Origin: Dimorphilus gyrociliatus
Lineage: Eukaryota > Annelida > Polychaeta > Dinophilidae
Assembly (NCBI GenBank): GCA_904063045.1
Contig: CAJFCJ010000105.1
Span: forward strand, 1 to 39,320
DNA length: 39,320 nt
Direction: 5' to 3'
Position numbers and translations under genes: made by a program. This document shows, in pieces, positions 20,542-31,493 of the stretch. Under the pieces are notes generated by a model. The model was not told where the DNA came from. It saw only the letters and a program-made list of their open reading frames with translations, and searched no databases. Each line of letters begins with the position of its first letter. The first letter of the stretch is position 1.

Positions 20542-22562
20542 TTATGATGCAATATAAATGCTGGCTGCCTTCTCCAATAAATCTGATGCAGATATTAATC
20601 TGACCTCAAATTGCTCCCATAAGCCAAAGATCTGACTTTGAATTTTCTGATAAGGCTTTCTCTGTTGTCTACATATCTTTTTCTCACTTAATAATTTCTT
20701 GTACAATGTAATCAACTCTGCTTCTCTCTTTAATTCATCAATGATAACATATAATGAAGAATTGGCATGGATATTCCTGTTTAATCTATTGTGCCATCCT
20801 TCCAGGTCAATGTTGGTTCTGATTGCTTCACCATATATTGACCAGGTATGTGGTGGGTAATATAGCCACTGGTTCTTGATGTAATCAATAAATGGTCCTA
20901 AATGAGTTGAGGTTGTCTGTTCAATGTTTTTGAATGCATTTTCAATGATGTTTGATGGCAAAAATGGTAATGCCATTATTTTTTTCATTGCGTGGTAACA
21001 CTCTCCTTTTGCCTTATATTCACAAGAGTAGCCCAATTCCTAAAATTATTACATTTCTTAATTTTTTTGCAACAGATGATGATAAAAGTTACCTGAATTT
21101 TCCTATATACAGATTGGGTCCAGTGAAAGACACATCCTTTAATTATAACCTCAGGATAAACAGATGACAATGCTCTCCAGATACCTTTTTCAAAATCCAC
21201 CACAAATTTCATTGGGAAATGTTGATTGGTCAGCTCCTTTATGGACTTTTTTTTAAGAATTTTAATACTTAAAAAAATTGAAATTAAAAGTATGTATACC
21301 TGAAATAATTTCTTATAAGCTGTCTTTTTCTTCGATCCCATAAATGGAAACAGTAATGGAACTTGTTTCATTTCTCCATGTTTTTTGATGAACCCATGAA
21401 CTGTGAACAATTGGTAAAATGGGTCTCTGACACATTTAAATGTTCCATCCAAAAACCATATCTTTCCTTTAGACAGTAGTTCAATTTGTTTTGGAGTTGA
21501 AAAAATTATTATTATGTCATCTTTCATTTTAATATCTTTTACCAGAAACTCATCTGGTATAAATGATATTTCAAAATCACTTTCCATATTTTCATTAAAT
21601 GACAAATTTAGGTCAACCAATGAAGAATAATTTTTTAGTGTTTTTCCAACATATGTAATTTCTTCTTTAGTTAAATTGCATAATTTAAAATTAATTTCTT
21701 GTAAACTACCAGAAGACGATAGTAGTCTATTACAAACTTTGAAAAAACCAAGTTCCACATCTGTATTACATGATAAATTAATTCTGACTAATGAGGAGCA
21801 ATTTTCCAATACCTCTGCCAGATGACACGCTTCATTTTCACCTATTTTACAATTTGAAAAGTTAATTTCTCGTAATGTATTCTTTGATGATTTTAATATT
21901 CTACAAATGCTCTTAAATCCATCGCCTGTACCTTCATTGTATGATAAATTTACTTTTATCAAAGAGCAGCTGTTCTTCAAACTTTCTCCTAAATGTTTCA
22001 TTTCATTTGTATTTAAATTACATGATGCAAAATCAAGTTCTTGCAAAGTTTCAACAGAAGATTTTATTCCTTCAAAAATTCCTAAAAGTCCAACAGTTTC
22101 AATATTTGTATTTCCAGATATCTTAAATGTAGTTAGAGATAATAATTTCATTGTTTTTCCCAAATATTTCATCTCATTTTGTAGATTACATGATGTAAAA
22201 TCAATTGCTTGTAAACTACTGGCAGAAGATTTGAGCCCTTTGCAAATCTCCATTAAATTCTCTCCCATGTTTTCATTGTATGATAAATTTAATTTGACAA
22301 GAATGCAACATTCTCTTAAAGTCTCTCCTAAATGTTTTGCATTTTCTTTATTCAGGTCACATGACTCAAAACAAATATCTTGCAAAGTCTTAGCTGAATT
22401 TTTAAGTCCCTTGCAAATTTCTTGAAATCTTGAACTCACATTTTTATTGTAAGATAAATTAATTTTCACTAGAGAATGGCATTTTTCCAATTTCAATCCA
22501 AGTTGTTTTACTGAGTATGGGAAAAAACGTCCTTGGGAAAAAACGTCCCTGGGAAAAAACAT
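20542..22562 (-). CDS. LRR-MULE transposase chimera, intact open gene
   Basis: ATG at 22562 lies inside a transposon terminal array (ACGTCC changed to ACATCC creates it). After a short array-coded leader the frame gives about five to six 57-residue LRR units (examples VKINLSYNKNVSSRFQEICK, LQEINFKLCNLTKEEI). It passes without a shift at about 21590 into the MULE domain: ISFIPDEFLVKDIKMKDD, then KIWFLDGTFKCVRDPFYQLF. Introns at 21246-21299 and 21040-21092 give exons of 153 nt (VVDFEKGIWRAL, GCVFHWTQ) and 498 nt (IRTNIDLEGWHNRLN, ending YIAS, TAA). The spliced length is 1914 nt, 637 residues, with D, D and E present. PHD and FLYWCH domains are replaced by the LRRs. Whether it is transcribed is unknown. 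It could be a fortuitous junction, but the neighbouring copies are all broken and this one is not. Confidence 0.75.
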
Positions 22563-22640
22563 CCCAGGGTGGGAAAAAACGTCCCAGTGTGGGAAAAAAC
22601 GTCCCAAGGTTAGGAAAAAATGTCCCAAGGTTGGGAAAAA
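22519..22640 (+). repeat. Left terminal array, six to seven units
   Basis: Units GGGAAAAAACGTCC followed by TT, CT, CAGGGT, CAGTGT or CAAGGTTA. The fourth base pair of the core varies (ACATCC, ATGTCC). The array stays open on the minus strand and contributes the leader and the ATG of the LRR-MULE chimera. Confidence 0.88.
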
Positions 22641-22837
22641 CAAGTAGTGGGATAAGATATTTGAATTTTAAAAAAGATTGCTCTATTTTGGGAACCAATG
22701 GCAATATACTGAGAATATAATAATTAATAATGAATATATGTTTATTAAAATGTATTAAAAATGAAAAAAGCTAAGAATGTTATACAAAGTTTAAAAGTTA
22801 CTAGAATAAAGTATAAAGTATGTTAAGACACTGAGAA

Positions 22838-24835
22838 TTATTTTGAATAGATTAATGCAATCTTCTGCAAGAGGACAGCAGATGTAATCATTCCCAATTT
22901 GTATTCATCCCAAACAGCAAATACTTGGTTCTGCTTCTGGATGACACTTTTCTTCTGATACTTCTTTAGCCTTTTTTCTGATAGAAGTTTCTCTACAACT
23001 GGAATAAGACTTGATTCCTGTTTTAAAATATCTATGAGCATATAAAATGACCCTTTTGCAGGAGTCTTTTCATTATTCTTCTGTGCCATCCTTCAACATC
23101 ATTGTTGGTCCTGATGGCAAGACCAAATACAGACCAACAATTTGGTGTCCAAATTGAATGCTTAATCCAAGTACTTTCAATGTATTGGAATAAATCCAAA
23201 AATTCATTTCTCTCAAAGGCCTCATCTTTTAGCATGTAGAAACTGTTTAGAATGGCTTCATCTGGAAGAAAAGGTAATGCCAAAACTTGTTTCAGCAGTC
23301 CTGCCTTCTTCTTTTCCATATTATATTGTTGTGTGTATCCCAAATTCTACAATAATTTAATAATAAGGCCAACCACTGAATTTAAATATAAACTTACTTG
23401 AATTTTTCTGTAGACAGCTTGTGTCCAATGGAAGACACAACCTTGAATAGGAATATTAGGGTAAACTGAGTTAAGAGCACTCCATATACCTAATTCAAAA
23501 TCAACTACAAATTTGTCAGGTTGAAAACCATTTGTCAATTTTTGAATCTCCTTTTGATAAGATGAAGTTAATGAAACAGAATTAAGCAACCAAATCATAC
23601 TTACTTTAAGAATCATTTTGTACACTTTTTTTTTCTTTGATGTTAAAAAAGGAAATGCTAATGGAATTTGTTTTGCTTCTCCATCATTTTTAATAAAAGA
23701 ATGAACAGAAAAAAGCTGTACAAATGGATCCTTCACAGCCTTGAAAGTGCCATCTAAATACCATACTTTACTTTTACATAATAAAGACAGCTGGTGCTTA
23801 GAAGCAAATAGTAAAACTCTTTGATTTCTTACAACAATATCACTTTGAAGAAAATCATCTGGTATAAATGTTGTATTAAGTTCAAAATCAATTTCGTTTG
23901 GTTCTTTAGGCCTTGATTTTTGCCTATTGATATTGGCTAATCTCCTCAGATTTTCCAGTTTTGGTAGGTTATTTTCACTTTTATTTAAATTAATTAATAG
24001 ATCTTCAGCAATTGCTCTTCCAGATGACTTGATGTCTGCATTACAGATTGCTCTCAATTCTTTTCTAGCAGAAATATTCACAATAAGGCTTTTCCTTTTG
24101 TTATGATTGTGTTCATGTTTACTCTTTATGAAAATATTTCCTTTTTGTTGAATAATAACTGGACATTGAATATTCTTATTTCTAACAGAACATCTCCAGA
24201 TGGTTCTCTTGTCACTTCTAGATTTTATATTAAAAGCATAGCCATTGTTGGTCAAAATATCTTTCCCTTTTTGACTTCCACCAATAATAATATGAAATTT
24301 GTCTGAGCTTTCCGTATTCTCATTATTTTCAGTTTCATTTTCATGCAATAAATTTTCCTCCATATTAGAAGTATTGCTAACTTCTTTAAGACTACAATTG
24401 TCTTTAACCATATTATTATGAGCACAACTCAGAGCAGCTTTTACAATAGGATCATCATTGATCACATCTGATAAACTAATGAGACAATATCTTTCACTCA
24501 AACTTTTGCATGAAGAACACTTATCATCTTTCATTTCTGTAATATTAAGCAAAGTTAAATACATGTATGTTTTACATAGTAAATATCACCTTTACAGATA
24601 TGATGACAAAGTGAACATGTAGTTTCTTGAATCCTGAACTTTTCTGCACAATTATTGCAAAATACTCTTTCAGATTCTAAATTGAAAATGAAAAAAGTGA
24701 ATAATTTAATAAAAACATATAAAGAGACAGACCTTTGATGCATTTGGCATGGACATAATCTTGGCAGTCATTGCATTTCATCTTTCTCTGTCTGCCATAA
24801 AATCTTTTATTACAATTAATACAAACAGGTGCCAT
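22838..24835 (-). pseudogene. PHD-FLYWCH-MULE transposase, five exons, one frameshift
   Basis: Exons 24835-24733 (MAPVCINCNKRFYGRQRKMK, PHD-like finger with C5, C8, C21, C24, H29, C32), 24676-24590 (FCNNCAEKF, further cysteines CSLCHHIC), 24536-23605 (CSSC pair, acidic linker, FLYWCH GGSQKGKDILTNNGYAF, WRCSVRNKNIQCP, HEHNHNKRK; then VWYLDGTFKAVKDPF), 23550-23398 (153 nt; VVDFELGIWSAL, GCVFHWTQAVYRKIQ) and 23346-22838 (LALPFLPDEA, IRTNNDVEGWHRR). All introns are GT..AG. A one-base deletion near 23070, after EGWHRRIM, shifts the frame; NEKTPAKGSFYMLID continues in the next frame to TAA. Otherwise complete, with D, D and E kept. It would bind element ends and cut and paste DNA in the nucleus. 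Confidence 0.85.
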
Positions 24836-25237
24836 TACTAAGTTTCTGCAAAAATAAATTCACTTTCAACTATCAAATATGGCTGCCTATACAAAAATTA
24901 TAAATAATAACTCACTGGAAAGAAGTGTTCTTAAAAAATGTATAATCTTGTACTATTCAATAAACTAAATCAATACCAGAGTTTCAATGCTTAAAAAACA
25001 AATTAGCCTGAAAATATGCCAAGAAATGCAAAATTTATCTTTCACTTACAGACAAGACAAGGAAATAACTCATTTCTCTTTTAATAGCATTACATAATTC
25101 AGAGAAAACTGGTAAAAACATCACAATACATATCCCTTTCTTTAAAAATATTAATATTTTATTCTATAAATGAAATAAACAGCAAAGAGAAAAACATTTC
25201 TGATTATAAGTATAAATAATTATGCCAAGTATATCTT

Positions 25238-25321
25238 TTGCCAGGCATAGGACGTTTTTTCCTGTCCTGGGATGTCTTTTCCCAGGGACGTTTTTTCCCA
25301 AGGACGTTTTTTCCCGACCCC
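25238..25321 (-). repeat. Right terminal array, four units
   Basis: Inverted units of GGGAAAAAACGTCC, with tip GGGGTCGGG at 25321. The inner 150 bp (for example ATAGCATTACATAATTCAGAG) recur in the deletion derivative at 34197-34320. Confidence 0.85.
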
Positions 25322-26811
25322 ATATCATCTTTTAAAGAATTTATCACTGTGGTATTAAAAACTTCATTTTTTACACTGATCTCTTCAATTATACTCTTGA
25401 AATTATCAAATAAAGCTATGAATAAAGGAAGAAAGAGAAAAAAAATTAAAAAAAAAAATTTCTCCATTTTATTTTTACTTATTTCATTCATTCTTTCATT
25501 TGGTGAAGTATATACAAATATTTCAATTATTTCTAATGGAATTTCTTTAGTATCCAAAGTAACAGTTTTGAAAATATTTATATATTTTCCATTATACACA
25601 ATTTCACAAGTTAAATCATGAATTTCAAAATCTACTTGAATTTTCTTGGAATAATTTCTAATACAAAATGTACTTTTTGAATTGTAAATTGTTTCAGGTA
25701 GTTTGTTAACAGTAATTGAAAAAGTTGCGTTAGTTTGTCCATTATACAAAGCTTGATGAAAAAAAGAAAAAGTTTGTCAAAAACTTCTTTTTTTTTATTT
25801 ATTACATACATGGATTAAACTTTCCTGTATATAAGAAAACACTGTAAACAGTTTGTATTGTTATCATATCAATTAGAAAGTACGGTTGAATATTATAATC
25901 AGTATTAGATAGTATTGAATAAAAACATGTTAAATAGTTTCTATCGTAAGCATTTTCTTTGAAAAAGTTCAAGTATTGTCCTCCTGTTAATGTCTTGGTA
26001 TTATTCATATTTAATAATGTTATATCTGTTCAAAAATAGAAAATTAAACAATTAATTAATTATTCATTCATTTATTAAAAAATGTTTACTTTGATCTCCA
26101 ACATATTTTCCTTCAACATACACATCACAAAGAGTTAATGAAACATTTTCTTCTGTTAATTGTATTTTAACAAATGAACCAATTGCTCTACTTAAATTAT
26201 AACAACTATATTGATTAAAATGTTTGGAATTTGGTTTTTGTACTGGTTCATTAACATAAATTGAATGTGATTGGTTATTCATTAATCCAAGTCCAATTGA
26301 AATTGTAAATTTCTCTAATTCATAGGCTACAAAAAAAAAATATGGAAGATTTATTTGTTTGTTTTCTTCTATACTTACATTCGGCACTCTTAATGTTAAG
26401 TAGGCAAACTCTTTGAATTTCGTAAACATTTCCAAGGTCAACTGACCACCATGAAATATTTGATAATATTCTACCAGTTTTTGAACATGTTAAAATATCC
26501 TAAACAAAAATAAAAAATTCAAAGAAATTTAAATAAATAGAGAAAAAACAAAAAGTTTGTATTAACATTAATATCAATATTTTCATCATTAGCCTTCTCT
26601 GGTTGATGAACAAACATGCCATGATCTGCAATAGAACTCTGAAAAGATTGTTTTCCTTTTGCTAAATTTGTTTGAACAGTAATATATATGTTGAAATCTG
26701 TTGAGTAATATTTGATATTAACAAATTAAGGCAAATAAATAACTTTTATTTTTTTTGACTTATTAATATTGCTGTTAAAAGAAAATTGAAAGAAATTCTT
26801 CTTCTCTTCAT
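25322..26811 (-). CDS. Fucolectin/discoidin-like membrane protein, 3' end lost
   Basis: ATG 26811 gives a signal-like start (MKRRRISFNFLLTAILI). The exon at about 26697-26567 has TNLAKGKQSFQSS, the usual opening of fucolectin (FTP) and F5/8-type domains. The exon at about 26499-26379 has ISWWSVDLGNVYEIQRVCLL, and the exon at about 26336-26090 closes the domain with LTLCDVYVEGKYVG. A second, degenerate domain follows (26030-25800; PYFLIDMITIQTVYSVFLY). The last exon starts at about 25750 and includes a hydrophobic segment (FFFLIFFLFLPLFIALF), so a type I membrane protein is likely. The frame ends SLKDDM at 25322 and runs into the transposon array (25321). Family knowledge: such domains bind sugars or lipids at the cell surface. 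The sugar-binding residues cannot be judged here. Exon borders are approximate. Confidence 0.75.
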
Positions 26812-27546
26812 CTTTTCTTTTCTTTCTTCTCTTTGATTAAGTGAACCAAACTGCTACTTTCTCAAAGGAAAAATATCTTTTAAATGCAAATTTTTCTAAT
26901 GAAGTTATAACAATATAAAATATTCAACATGTCTACAAACAAAAACAAACAATGTTTATACTTTTTAAAGCTTGTCAATTTTAAAATACATCTCCTACTA
27001 TTTGAATTGTAAGATATGATAAATATATTTTACTAATATAGCCTACATACAGAATCTATTAAAATTTTATTACATTAGCTTTAATAATGGGGGAACTAAT
27101 TGAAAAATATTGAACTATGTAATTTTAAATTCTCTTACTTAATGAAGATTTTAAGGAAGATGTCTATATCTTGCCACCTCTATCTATCTATCTTTCTATC
27201 TCTCTGATATTAGCCCATTTCCTTTTATGTAGAAAACTGACACATCAAAGACAACAACATTATTTCTCTTCTGTTACTATTAGCAACAAAAACTGTATTA
27301 AAGGATTGCCACTGGGTGGCAAGCATATTCAGCCCTTTGGTGAAGTATTTGGGCAATTTTGATCTAAAAGATCTTTTTACAGCTGTTTTCAATTTATCAG
27401 AATTGCAATGTTTCCAAAATAAATAATAGTCTGATAGAACAAGATCAGGGCTGTAATATCATTGATCCAATTATTGTAAGATATTGCCAAGTTTGCTGAC
27501 TGGTATGACATCTGGCATTGTAATCTAGTAAAAGCACTTGTTTATT
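26812..27546. other. Non-coding; short (CTAT)n tract
   Basis: This is the likely upstream region of the fucolectin-like gene. A CTAT/CTTT-rich microsatellite lies at about 27178-27205. Nothing else is supported. Confidence 0.4.
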
Positions 27547-27837
27547 TCATTTAACTCTATTAATTTTTTGCCTTAACCTCTTTGGAACTTGAATATAAAT
27601 TTGAGAATTGATTCTGATTTGTGAAGAAGCCCTCATCCATATCCCAAAAAATTTTGACAAAAAATTCTCTCCTTCCAGATCTAGATCCTCCAATTTCTGG
27701 ATTGCTTTCAAATGTTGCTTTATTTTATGAAATTTATTTGAAATAACATCAGCATGTAAGAATGGTAATGCCAAAAGCTGTTTCATTTCAGTCCATTGTC
27801 CAGTATGGCTTTTATATTTAGCAGAATAACCCAATTC
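27547..27837 (-). pseudogene. MULE transposase last-exon fragment
   Basis: It starts after a GTAG acceptor with ELGYSAKYKSHTGQWTEMKQ, then LLALPFLHADVISNKF, the start of the last exon in all related copies (LGYTQQYN.., LALPFLPDEA). The catalytic E region is gone; after about 45 residues the text no longer aligns, although FFGIWMRASSQI may be the remnant of the LWDD region. A miniature element lies 55 bp upstream of it. Confidence 0.7.
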
Positions 27838-27892
27838 CTACAAAATCCAAAAGAAAATATCAAACACAAAAAAATTGTTGACAGGTGAAACC

Positions 27893-28100
27893 GGGATGTG
27901 GTAGAAAACAGCCATAAATCTATGGTTTTACCCTAACCCTAACCCAGCCCTTGTTTTTGCCTAACCTTTTTGAATACCCCTAACCCTTAGATGGGACCCT
28001 CCTAAGAACATATCAACAGTTATCTTATTCCTCCTAACCATTTCCCAGGCTGAAATCTAACTTTCAAATATTTCATTTATGGCTGTTTTCGACCAGTCCC
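27893..28100. mobile_element. 208-bp miniature inverted-repeat element with CCCTAA core
   Basis: Ends are GGGATGTGGTAGAAAACAGC (left) and, on the other strand, GGGACTGGTCGAAAACAGCC (right), both continuing CATAAAT: a 27-bp inverted repeat with a few mismatches. The interior holds TACCCTAACCCTAACCC and several degenerate CCCTAAC copies. The right half is related to 32845-32930 (GGGAAATGGTTAGG). No clear target duplication. Confidence 0.72.
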
Positions 28101-28173
28101 ATATTAAAGGTATAGTTTGTCTATAAAAAATATTGCATAACTCATTTTCTATTCTTGGATTTTTTGTCTGCAG

Positions 28174-28784
28174 GAAATTAAAAAAATGACTAATGATTCA
28201 ATGCCAGAGGAGGTAGTTGTTGATTTTGAAAAAGGACTCTGGAAAGCTCTGAAATCTATTTATCCAGCAGCATCCATAAGAGGGTGTGCATTTCATTGGA
28301 GCCAAGCTGTGTATAGAAAGATTCAGGTAAGATGAATATGTTAATATTGCTACAGTTTAGCTTTTATTATCTATATCTTTAGAATTTGGGATACAGTAAA
28401 GATTATCAATCAAACATGAATAATGGAAGGTCAACATTAAAAAAGATATTAGCATTGCCATTTCTTCCTTCTACTACAATACCAACAATCTTTAATTTAA
28501 TTGAGAATGGTATGGGAGCAAGAAACAAATATGCTGATTTGTTAGATTATGTTCGATCTCAATGGATTGAAAATTCAATTTGGCAACCTCAACAATGGTC
28601 TATGTTTGGTTATAGTGTCAGAACAAGTAATGAAGTTGAAGCTTGGCACAGAAGATTGAACAGTAAAGTCTTAGCCAAAGGCTCCTTTTACCAATTGGTA
28701 GATGAACTAAATAAGGAAGCTTCTCTTATTGATGTTTATAAAAAACTTTTATCTGAGAGAAAGTTGAAGAACACCAAAAGAAAG
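28174..28784 (+). pseudogene. MULE transposase, last two exons, split by a nested element
   Basis: The first exon, 28174-28326, is again exactly 153 nt (EIKKMTNDSMPEEVVVDFEK, GCAFHWSQAVYRKIQ). After an intron the last exon starts at 28383 (NLGYSKDYQ, LALPFLPSTT, VRTSNEVEAWHRRLN) and is interrupted at 28784 by the complete element. The rest (KIFKLWDDYDLG, ending SNIYVS, TAA) is found at 31503-31612 on the far side, one base out of frame. WH is preceded by VEAW rather than VEGW. Upstream exons are missing; the intron is cut near 28100 by the miniature element. Confidence 0.83.
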
Positions 28785-28913
28785 GGGTCGGGTGTGAACG
28801 TACCTGGGTGCGAACGTACCCGGGTGCGAACGTACCCTGGGCGGGTGCGAACGTACCCAGGTACGTTCGCACCCTATTTTTATATTTATTTTATTTTTGA
28901 ATTTTTGAATAAA
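28785..28913 (+). repeat. Left terminal inverted repeat, four GTGCGAACGTACCC units
   Basis: Tip GGGTCGGGTGTGAACGTACC, then units of about 16-20 bp, each with the core GGGTGCGAACGTACC. The innermost unit is followed at once by its own reverse complement, making a perfect 15-bp-arm hairpin with a 2-base loop. An AT-rich 40-bp tail ends the repeat. It has far more CpG than the surroundings. Confidence 0.93.
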
Positions 28914-29379
28914 CATGTACATTGACACCCTTTTTTCCTTCTGTTCCTTCATTATATATTTGTTAATATATTGATTAGATAGAATGCAGATATTAAATAG
29001 AATACATATCCCATCAATATTAAATTACTACTTTAAAAGAAAATGTTGTTGAAAGTGAAATAGCAGCCATTTTAATAGTGATAGTTTTATTAAATAAACT
29101 TTCACTTGGAATATTTATCCTTGCAAAAGTAAAGCTATATTTACTGAATAAATTTGGACAAAGTTCTTCTTGGAAGCTTCAACAGAAGTGAGTATTTATA
29201 TCTAATCATTGAGATTGTTGATTCATGATATTTTGATGTAATATACTATATTCAATTGTGAAAAAGCTGAATATTTTTCATAAATAAAATTTCAGCCATT
29301 TTGAATATTTGGAAAGGAAATTTATTGATAACTGGAAATATTTTTAGATAACCATCTACATTTGATTGAAGATTAAAAA

Positions 29380-31281
29380 ATGGCTTTCAAATGTCACAAT
29401 TGTCATTCAACAATTTATGGAAGGCAAAAATATTTGAAATGCAGCCTTTGTAAGAATCTTATTCATAGGAAATGCACAGGTATGTAACTCTTTAATCAGC
29501 TTTCATGTAATTATATTTTTTAACATATTCTTATAGAAACACATAACATACCAATTTGCAAACCTTGTAACAAAAGAAAATGTACTGTCATGCTCAAGAA
29601 GTTAACTAATCTGGAAATTCATCAATTCAAAGTAAATTCTGAAGAAAGCTTTATTGATGAAAGAAATAAGATTGCTGCAGTTGAGGAATCAATATTGGAG
29701 GATGAAAATCATGTTCTTTCAGAATGCCAATCAATGGACCTAGACTCTTTGGAGGAAGTTGAAGAGAATGCTGAAGAATATTGTGAATCATCCACAAAAA
29801 GTGATTTTGAGATTGTAAAAGGAGGAAGTAGAAAGGGACATGACATTTTACTGAATGATGGATATTCTTTTGTTGTTAAACATAAAACACCATCAAGTAC
29901 TATTTGGGTGTGCAGTGTGAGAAGTAAGAAGAAAAGATGTGTGGCCAGAATAAGACAAAATGGAAATTTATTTCTCAAAGGCAATTTGGAACATAATCAC
30001 AACAGAAAAAAGAATTTAGAAGTGGATATTAAAGTGAAAACAGATTTGAAAATTGTTTGCAGAAGTGATAATCAAACATCTGGAAGAAGCATTGCTGAAA
30101 AAGTTCTTCTATCCTATGAACCCAATGCAACTTGTCTTCCTGATATCAACTATTTGAAGAGAATGGCAAACTCAAATAGACAAAAGTTTAGGCCAGTGGA
30201 ACCTAAAGTGTACAACTTTAATTTAGATGAAACATTTTTGCCTGATGAATTTTTGCAGAAAGATATTTGTGAAAATGGAGAAAGAATTTTAATCTTTGCA
30301 ACAAACCATCAGCTGAATTTATTATCAAAATCCAACTGTTGGTACATTGATGGTACTTTCAAGATTGTAAAAGAACCATTTTATCAACTTGTCACTATTC
30401 ACTCATTTGTTAAGAAGAGTGGTGATATGAAGCAAGTTCCTCTTGTTTTTATTTTTCTGACTTCAAAGCATACCAAAGCATACTTACAAGCATTTCAAGT
30501 AAATATTTCATATTATCTCTTCAAAAGTGATGATAAATAAAGTTGCTTTTTTGTAGCATATCAACAATCTTATCAATGATTTTCATCCAAAAAGAATTAC
30601 AATGGATTTTGAAAAAGGACTATGGAAAGCATTATCAAAAGTATATCCCCTCACTGAATTTCAAGGTTGTGTATTTCATTTCACACAAGCAGTATACAGG
30701 AAAATACAAGTCAGTTACATTCAAATATATATAACATTATCTATTAAATAACTTATATTATTGAATAGGCTCTTGGCTATGTAAAGAAATACAAAGAAAA
30801 AGGAAATGATTGGAAAGATTTCAGAAAATTGATGGCTCTGCCATTCTTGCCAGCACATATTATTCAACCAACATTTGACAGCATAAATGCAGAACTTTGT
30901 GAAAAAAATAGATTTTTGGACCTGCTGCAATACTTCCAAACAAACTGGATCAAAAATAAATTATGGAAACCAAATAACTGGTCAGTTTTTGGTTTGTCTA
31001 TTAGGACCAATAATGATTGTGAAGGATGGCATCAAAGAATGAATAGTAAGCTGCCTGCTAAAGGTTCTTTTTACATGCTGGTTGATGAGCTAAAAAAAGA
31101 GTCTGAGTTGATTGCAGTTTATGAGAAATTACTGTCAGAAAAAAGGATTTACAAACATCAAAAGAAAAAGTATATTGACATCCAAAAGAAAATTTTTGAT
31201 TTATGGGATGATTTCAAGTTGAACAAATTGACATCAATTGATCTATTAATGCAGACATCCCATATCTACTCTCCAGCATAA
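29380..31281 (+). CDS. PHD-FLYWCH-MULE transposase, full length
   Basis: Exons 29380-29479, 29537-30498, 30557-30709 and 30769-31281; introns of 57, 58 and 59 bp, all GT..AG. The spliced frame is 1728 nt, 575 residues, without a break. Residues 1-49: PHD-like C4HC3 finger (C5, C8, C21, C24, H29, C32, C41, C44). About 55-125: acidic linker. About 127-190: FLYWCH DNA-binding domain (GGSRKGHDILLNDGYSF, WVCSVRSKKKRC, HNHNRKK). Then the MULE DDE domain with D305 (WYIDGTF), D371 (MDFEKGLW), the C..H motif GCVFHFTQ and E490 (NNDCEGWHQR). Role: cuts and joins DNA at the element's array ends in the nucleus. A PHD finger on a MULE transposase is unusual; it may read histone tails, which is inference. 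Confidence 0.92.
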
Positions 31282-31362
31282 ATATCATTTGTCAAGCTTT
31301 ATTGTTTTTTAGTATAATATTTAGTCTTTTAAATACATACTTTTAGATTTATAGCTAAATCT

Positions 31363-31493
31363 TTTATTCAAAAATTCAAAAATAAAATAAATATAAAAAT
31401 AGGGTGCGAACGTACCTGGGTACGTTCGCACCCGCCCAGGGTACGTTCGCACCCGGGTACGTTCACACCCAGGTACGTTCGCACCCCAACTCC
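31363..31493 (-). repeat. Right terminal inverted repeat
   Basis: Inverted match of 28785-28913. The few differences include a C/T swap between the first and second units and the tip, GGAGTTGGGGTG instead of GGGTCGGGTG. Confidence 0.93.

Larger units (their letters stand above)
22519..25321 (-). mobile_element. MULE element with inverted GGGAAAAAACGTCC arrays
   Basis: Forward array at 22519-22640 and inverted array of the same unit at 25238-25321 enclose a minus-strand PHD-FLYWCH-MULE transposase. Length about 2.8 kb. The right tip is GGGGTCGGGAAAAAACGTCC; the left tip lacks GGGGTC and reads AGTATGGGAAAAAACG. The outer flanks are unrelated (LRR chimera on the left, fucolectin-like gene on the right) and show no matching 9-bp duplication, so the copy was rearranged after insertion or its ends come from different copies. 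Confidence 0.8.
28785..31493 (+). mobile_element. Complete MULE-type transposon, 2709 bp
   Basis: Inverted ends of about 130 bp (28785-28913 and 31363-31493) differ at only a few bases. The host duplication AAAAGAAAG (9 bp) stands directly outside both ends (28776-28784 and 31494-31502). A 9-bp duplication and long inverted ends are typical of Mutator-like elements. Inside is one full-length transposase gene. The near-identity of the ends and the open gene point to a recent insertion. Confidence 0.92.

Noticed and set aside
21907-22425. Plus-strand open frame of 172 codons.
   Set aside because: Antisense shadow of the LRR repeats; periodic composition explains the lack of stops.
25238-25621. 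Plus-strand open frame of 127 codons.
   Set aside because: It is the antisense of the fucolectin-like last exon and the terminal array.
18488-31493. Regular short repeats resembling CRISPR arrays.
   Set aside because: Units are contiguous or have 1-6 bp spacers, sit in inverted pairs around eukaryotic transposases, and the genes contain introns.
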